From Mesorhabditis belari (lineage: Eukaryota > Nematoda > Chromadorea > Rhabditida > Rhabditidae): a stretch of 64,000 bases of DNA. Of this stretch, positions 59,801 through 64,000 are shown piece by piece (positions within the stretch are counted from its first letter, which is position 1; the number at the start of each line of letters is the position of its first letter). The translations under genes were made by a program, and so were the position numbers. The notes under the pieces were generated by a model, which saw nothing but the letters and a program-made list of their open reading frames with translations, was not told where the DNA came from and did no database searches. The DNA lies in the NCBI GenBank assembly GCA_958450365.1, contig CAUEEP010000732.1, positions 1,302,001 to 1,366,000 of the forward strand, given 5' to 3'.

Positions 59801-62800
59801 GGATCTGTGCCAACAATTTCTAAGATATTTGGGTGTTTGTTACTTTTTTTCAACCACACTTTACATCTATTAGGTTGATGAAATATGGCTTGCCGCTTTT
59901 CGAATATTAGAAATTTCTAGGAGTAAGATATCCAGGACTCCTGGATCACAGCCTTTGAATAGTAACATAACACATAACTCACAAGCACGAAGATCTCCCA
60001 AAAGCTGTGATTCTTCTCTACAAAATAGGGTAACAAGTCAATTTCTAGGATCTTTAGAGAAATTTGAGCCTATAAACAGCTTATCTATTTTGTAACGGAG
60101 AATCAAAACTTTCGAATAGTATCTAACACTGGATACGATGTCCCTATTCTTGAAAATTTATTATATTTCAAAATCCATATTGCATCAACCTAATATTTAG
60201 AAAATTTTGACATAAACTTACATATTTTTACACTTAGCAACCACAAGTAAAGAAAAAAAATACAAAATGTTGTCAAAAATAGTAACAAGTATCGATATTT
60301 GTTTGTTGCTATAAGAGATTTGTTTCAGATTGACTCTGAGAACTAGTAACTATTAGATTTTTGTTTCAGATTGGCTCTAAGAACTAGTAACTAGAGATAT
60401 TTGTTTCTGATTGGCTCTAAGAACTAATAACTATAAGAGATTTGTTTCAGATTGGCTCTAAGACCTGGTAAGTATCAGATTTTGGTTTCAGATTGACTCT
60501 GAGAACTAGTAACTATTAGATTTTTGTTTCAGATTGGCACTGGATCTGAGATGTTGTGGCATTTCTTGTATCGAAATATTTCCTCTCGTCAGATTTGCCT
60601 CTCTGCCTCAAGACCACCTTTTATTGGACAAGAGGAAAGAGTTTTACTGACAAGGTTGGATATTGAAAATTGTATTAAAATAAATGAAAAATTGTACATA
60701 ATATAAACAGTCATGTTAGCAAAACAAGAATTAGAGAACAAGAATTTCGTTCAGAAGCGCCTCTCGAGTGTATGACATTTTGCGATCAGTCGATGGGATT
60801 CGGCAAATTTTCGTTCGAAACAAGAAAGAAGTGCTTTATGTGAAGGTGATTTATTTCTGGTTAAATTTCTGGTTGTTTTGTGCTCGATTGAGAGCTTGGA
60901 ATTGATTTTTCATGTTGACTATTGCTAATATACTTACCGTAAATACTGTAATTGGACCCCACCCCCATAATGACGGTGCGGAGTGTTGTGTAGTCTAGCT
61001 TTGAACGAGTTTTTCTCGACACAGGTTTACGCTACAAGGCTCGCTTAGGTATCAAAAAATAGCTGAAATTCAGGGCTATTTTTTGATACCAAAGACGCAT
61101 TTTTTGAAAGTACGGGCGCTTTGAAAAAAATGAAATACTAAAAAACTTTTGCGACTACGCGACTGTACGATAGGAGTGGGGTACTATTAGAGTATTTACG
61201 GTAGATAGAATACAGTAAATGAAACTTTTCAGGCCGAAGATCGCTACGAGCTTCAATGCGTTCTTTCTCCATTTTGCTCGCCAACAATGGCCTCTATATT
61301 AGGCGATCGTTTGTTAAAGGTGAGAAAACATTTCATTGTTTAATTGTAGCTAATGAAAGAGGCACAAAAGGATTATTGTAGGACCGTAGAACCGTAGAAT
61401 CGTAGCCTGTCGTCTGAAGTACTGTAGTTGCTGTAAAGGTACTGTAGCTACTAGTGTACTGGTGAAAGGATACTGTAGGGACATTTCTAAGGTTGCTGTA
61501 GCTCTTCTAAGAGTACCGTAGGTGCTATAAATGGTGCTATAGCTGCTGTAAAAGTACTGTAAGGGATTTAGAGTTACTGTAGTCTTTCTAAGGTTACTTT
61601 AACTCTTCTAAGAGTCCCGTAGCTGTTACAGAAGTTTCTGTAGTGTTACTGTAGTCATCTACTATAAAAGCTGGTAACAATCTCGAAGATTTAGGCTCTA
61701 AAGACGTACGAGGGTCGCTATTTCATCACACACGTGCCATCATTTTGAAATTTTCACCCAAAAAAACCAATTTTTTCTTTTACGGGTGATTTAGGTGTTT
61801 CGATTTCGATTTCTCAAAAGATTCCTTCAATTTTTGTGCTTTGATTATATATATAAGGTAAATGCATACCGTAATTGGACAAAACCGTACGGTAAATGCA
61901 TACCGCAATACTGTAATTGGACCCCACCCCCATAATGACGGTGCGGAATGTTGTGTAGTCTAGCTTTGAATGAGTTTTTTCTCGACACTGGTTTATGCTA
62001 CAGTGCGCGCTTTGGTATCAAAAAATAGCCCTGAATTTCAGCTATTTTTTGATACCAAAGACGCATTTTTTTGAAAGTACGGGCGCTTTGAAAAAAATAC
62101 TAAAAAACTTTTGCGCCTACGCGACTGTACGAGGGCGGATCAAAACCCAAAACTTCTTTGATTCATTCATACCGTAAATACTGTAATAGTACCCCACCGC
62201 CCTCGTACAGTCACGTAGTCGCAAAAGTTTTTTAGTATTTTGTTAATCAAAGCTTTTTCAAAGCGCCCGTACTTTCAAAAAATGCGTCTTTGGTATCAAA
62301 AAATAGCCCTGAAATTCAGGGCTATTTTTTGATACCTAAACGCGCATTGTAGCATAAACCAGTGTCGAGAAAAACTCGTCCAAAGCTAGACTACACAACA
62401 CTCCGCACCGTCATTATGGAGGTGGGGTACTATTACAGTATTTACGGTAGGTGTTTCAATTCCTCAAAAGATTACTTCAATTTTTGTGCTTTCATTAAAA
62501 AAAGATTACTTAAAATCTTTGATCAAATTACGCATTGATTCGTGTGAAAACTGGTGTCCTCTTATTGTCTGTGATATAAATTTTGATCACTAAAAGATTT
62601 ATTTCAATTTTTGTTATAGCAAATAGCGATAAATTTTATCAGATTTCTGTCTTCGAGCGTCAAATTTGCGTTTTTTAATTCTTGATGATAAGTTTTTTGA
62701 ATTCTTGATGGTACGATAAAGTCTCAAGATCCCTATAGTTTAGATACTTTTAAAAATAGAAAATTTGCTTATTGGTTAAATTAGTAACTAGAAATTACCG

Positions 62801-63033
62801 TTTGTACTTTCTATTGTAATTTTCGATTCTGTACAAACTTTGATCGATAAGAGAGCCTGAATTGAAGACAGAAATTCATAAAGTGGCGGGTGCTGAAGAT
62901 TGCTGAAGTTCAGTTGAGGAAAATGACAAGGAAAGCGCTGAAAGTAGTCGAGGCACAAGAGAAAAGAATTGATAAAGATGGGAATGACGAGGTGAGAGTA
63001 TCATTTGTGGGAGAACCGGGAAGAGAATTCTGA
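53834..63033 (+). CDS. MON1: MON1 homologue (SAND-1), Rab7 GEF subunit
   Basis: Fifteen exons: 53834-53861, 54978-55066, 55130-55239, 55740-55891, 55933-56080, 57052-57130, 57172-57234, 57273-57353, 57487-57581, 58485-58614, 58657-58725, 60533-60654, 60755-60845, 61233-61319, 62914-63033; 487 residues. MON1 with CCZ1 exchanges nucleotide on Rab7, driving early-to-late endosome conversion. Family landmarks: YQVFVLSEYGRPIYVS opening the longin domain, FRKPLILCIVSKR, ISRKQLETIYEKRGDNYDLR, a second longin domain (GMLFAVVLAHRQIVCLSRLK), WTPICLPFFNDSGFLHAYIS with LLSVDRNTL, and a third module (FVRNKKEVLYVKAEDRYELQ). Intron 6 (57131-57171) is only 41 nt, and the frame is right only if it is removed. 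The last exon is the weak point: its acceptor (GAAGTTCAG) is poor, but an AATAAA lies at 63144. The alternative is read-through of the exon 14 donor to a stop at 61343 (..RLLKVRKHFIV). Confidence 0.9.
54008..54420. mobile_element. Possible Helitron-like 5' end and hairpin cluster
   Basis: CTACTATATATAAAAGAGCA followed by GTCCGTCTGT resembles a motif seen at 5' ends of some animal Helitrons. Downstream are inverted GAAGACCGGTCTT and CGAGGCCGGTC words. No 3' CTAG hairpin end could be fixed. MON1 intron 1. Confidence 0.3.
54280..54370 (-). repeat. tRNA-like element
   Basis: Minus strand has GGAGCGCAAGGGTGCAGTC (box A-like) and GATCCGGGTTCGACCCTGCC (box B, perfect GGTTCGANCC core). The stems are not fully paired. 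MON1 intron 1. Confidence 0.45.
55550..55640 (-). repeat. tRNA-like element, same family as 38405-38510
   Basis: Minus strand CTATGGCCGATTGACTAAGA (box A) and GGTCAAGGGTCCAATCTCG (box B) with AGTCGAGAGGTC between. MON1 intron 3. Confidence 0.55.
56105..56850. repeat. 29-bp CCAGATCCAG satellite with GC-rich core
   Basis: Degenerate tandem array of a 29-bp unit (CAGGCTCTGGTCCAGATCCA..) and shorter CCAGACCAG words. Many frames on both strands are open through lack of stops. Two segments (about 56480-56525 and 56618-56760) are extremely GC-rich (CGCCGGCGCC, GCCGGGGCGG) and do not follow the unit. MON1 intron 5. Confidence 0.85.
57780..57965. repeat. Degenerate GATCGGATCGG repeat
   Basis: Words GATCGGATTGGATCGGG, GTTAGCCCGGAT and their complements at the right end (CCGATCCGAACCG), so partly palindromic. 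MON1 intron. Confidence 0.75.
58395..58470. repeat. 10-bp repeat ATCTTCTAAC
   Basis: Eight near-perfect copies, ending 14 nt before the acceptor of MON1 exon 58485-58614. Confidence 0.9.
58796..59811. mobile_element. ~1-kb fold-back element with expanded AGCTTTAGCCAG arm
   Basis: Left arm from about 58796 (ACTTTCGACAAAAAGTA, GAAAGCTCTAATTCTCAACA, TAGCCAGAGCTT.., CCTTCAGAATGAGCTCGC at 59175-59192) is matched in reverse on the right (59565-59811). The left arm's GAGCTTTAGCCA / ACTTTGTTAGCTAGA words are expanded into a 250-bp minisatellite (58905-59160); the right arm has its own internal duplication. Loop about 59204-59532. MON1 intron 11. Confidence 0.8.
59870..60193. mobile_element. MITE family M7, 324 bp
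   Basis: Ends TTAGGTTGATGAAATATGG and CCATATTGCATCAACCTAA, flanked by TA (59868-59869, 60194-60195). No coding capacity. MON1 intron 11. Confidence 0.88.
60297..60532 (+). repeat. 41-bp tandem repeat that copies a 3' splice site
   Basis: Five units each carry GTTTCAG (one is GTTTCTG) followed by ATTGGCTCTAAGA / ATTGACTCTGAGA, resembling the start of exon 60533-60654 (ATTGGCACTGGATCTGAG). AG sites at 60328, 60369, 60450 and 60491 precede the used site at 60532. Each unit also has a GTAACT or GTAAGT 17 nt on. Confidence 0.9.
60937..61201. mobile_element. MITE family M1, copy b
   Basis: 265 bp, ends CCGTAAATACTGTAATTGGA and ..AGAGTATTTACGG, TA-flanked. Sits about 30 bp before MON1 exon 61233-61319. 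Confidence 0.9.
61378..61680. repeat. Degenerate CTGTAG-rich repeat
   Basis: Loose 10-25 bp units built of ACTGTAG, TTCTAAG and GCTGTAGCT, periodic but diverged. MON1 last intron. Confidence 0.7.
61903..62137. mobile_element. MITE family M1, copy c (right end lost)
   Basis: Starts CCGCAATACTGTAATTGGAC and keeps the central palindrome, but ends at GCGACTGTACGAGGGCGG without the terminal repeat. Confidence 0.8.
62172..62447. mobile_element. MITE family M1, copy d (inverted)
   Basis: 276 bp with intact ends, TA-flanked, interior in the opposite order to copy c, which lies 35 bp away. The two together form an inverted pair. Confidence 0.9.
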
Positions 63034-63906
63034 TGAGAATCGGTGACGGGAATTCCTGTTGGTTTTTCCGGATTTCGATTCAAATCTTCAGCATTTGTGG
63101 TCGGATGATCATGCTTTTGATGGTGATGTCTAAAGAAAAGCCTAATAAAACTGACTGCCATATTTTCTCTAATAGTAGTGCACCGTCGCCTAAGTCCCTC
63201 GAAATCTCGAGAACCGCTTATCAGAACTTATTGATGTGGGGTCGGAAAATGTAGCTGACGATGAGATCTTGTGGGGGATTTGAGTGTTGAGCTTCTGGGA
63301 AAACTTCGGAAGCTGTAAATAGTCATCAACTCGGCTCACCGGTGTGCACTACTATTAGAAAAAATACAGTAAATTGCTGACTATTCTTTGTCCTCGCCTT
63401 ACGCTCACCTTTCATTTTTGTGCTCTTCTCGTTCTTTCATTTCACCCATTTCTTCATCATCTTTATTGTGATCAACTGTCTCTACCGAGAACTGATCTCC
63501 AGATTCCTGAAAAATTTAGTAAACTTGATATTAGAACAGGAAAAAGGCAGATTTTATTACCAGCTTTCTAAAAAAACCGACTTTTTGATCCTCCATTTGA
63601 TGCAATATTGTTTTTGTTGTCATTTTCTCTGCATCTCCTCTCATCTGATCTGCATCTGCATCTCCTCTGATCTCATCTCCAATCACTCGATTCATTTCTC
63701 GATCTCTTTCCTTTTCTTTCACTTCCATTTTCTCATCTTCAAATTCTTCGGATATCCTTCGATGAAAATCCTTCTTCTTATGTGGAGCTGAACTTTAAAA
63801 ATTCCAAATTTTTCTTTATCAACTCACAAAATTTAGGTAAAGGCTCGTCTCTCATCTGTTTTAGTGTCGATATTCGAATCACGCCTACTTCGGCAGCGAA
63901 ATCCAT
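62910..63906 (-). CDS. Unrecognised charged protein, partial at window edge
   Basis: Exons in coding order: 63828-63906, 63561-63787, 63409-63506, 62910-63129, with consistent phases and a TGA at 62910. An ATG follows TTCTAG directly at 63906. A GTGAG donor-like sequence at 63994-63999 hints that another exon lies beyond the window, so the ATG may be internal. The first part is rich in Lys/Glu/Asp (HRRISEEFEDEKMEVKEKER, then GDADADQMRGDAEKM) and likely helical or disordered. The last exon is Pro/Ser/Asn-rich and ends hydrophobic (SILFSCASTTFSAFLVIFLN), like a tail anchor or GPI-type signal, but no signal peptide is visible. The last exon is antisense to the final MON1 exon, so one of the two models may be wrong. 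Intron 3 holds an M2 MITE. Confidence 0.6.
63162..63372. mobile_element. MITE family M2, single copy
   Basis: Ends ATTTTCTCTAATAGTAGTGC and GTGCACTACTATTAGAAAAA, core CTCGAGAACCGCTTATCAGA. About 210 bp. Lies in an intron of the minus-strand gene at the right edge. Confidence 0.85.
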
Positions 63907-64000
63907 CTAGAATTTGATTTTTTCAATAGATAGCTCAATAAAAGTCTGATTTTAATGATCAAGAAGTTTAAGAAGTTCAAGATTATTAAATTTTCTCACA

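Overview
The window is AT-rich, intron-rich eukaryotic DNA, most likely from a nematode. The evidence is short introns with T-rich TTTCAG or TTTAG acceptors (down to 41 nt), acceptor-like sites directly before several start codons (as expected of SL trans-splicing), a bestrophin of nematode type, and many Tc1/mariner-like elements with TA target duplications. I cannot name the species. All gene models were spliced by hand: exon phases agree through every model and every total length divides by three. No transcript data were available.

Layout. 1-1748: repeats. 1749-10386 (-): secreted protein with four MAM domains, 27 coding exons. 10387-13175: tandem repeats and a purine tract. 13176-20087 (-): bestrophin-type anion channel, 12 exons; its last intron holds one mariner nested in another. 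20088-28438: about 8 kb with no gene found, filled with MITEs and GC-rich palindromic repeats. 28439-43317 (-): secretory-pathway protein with one Cys-rich (Lustrin-like) ectodomain and four membrane segments, 11 exons spread over 15 kb. 43318-46001: divergent intergenic region with a fold-back element. 46002-49138 (+): GSKIP-domain protein. 49405-52660 (-): eIF4A3, the exon-junction-complex DEAD-box helicase, tail to tail with GSKIP. 52661-53833: divergent spacer with a minisatellite. 53834-63033 (+): MON1 (SAND-1 in C. elegans), Rab7 GEF subunit for endosome maturation. 62910-64000 (-): an unrecognised charged protein, partial, whose last exon lies antisense to the last MON1 exon.

The genes do not form one pathway or an operon; they are unrelated neighbours. 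What sets the window apart is repeat biology. At least seven families of TA-flanked MITE or mariner elements are present, together with more than 25 tandem arrays. Several arrays begin exactly at a splice donor or acceptor, so that the splice site itself has been tandemly copied (seven cases, five of them acceptors). tRNA-like Pol III elements recur in introns, and one of them appears to have given rise to a 12-bp minisatellite.
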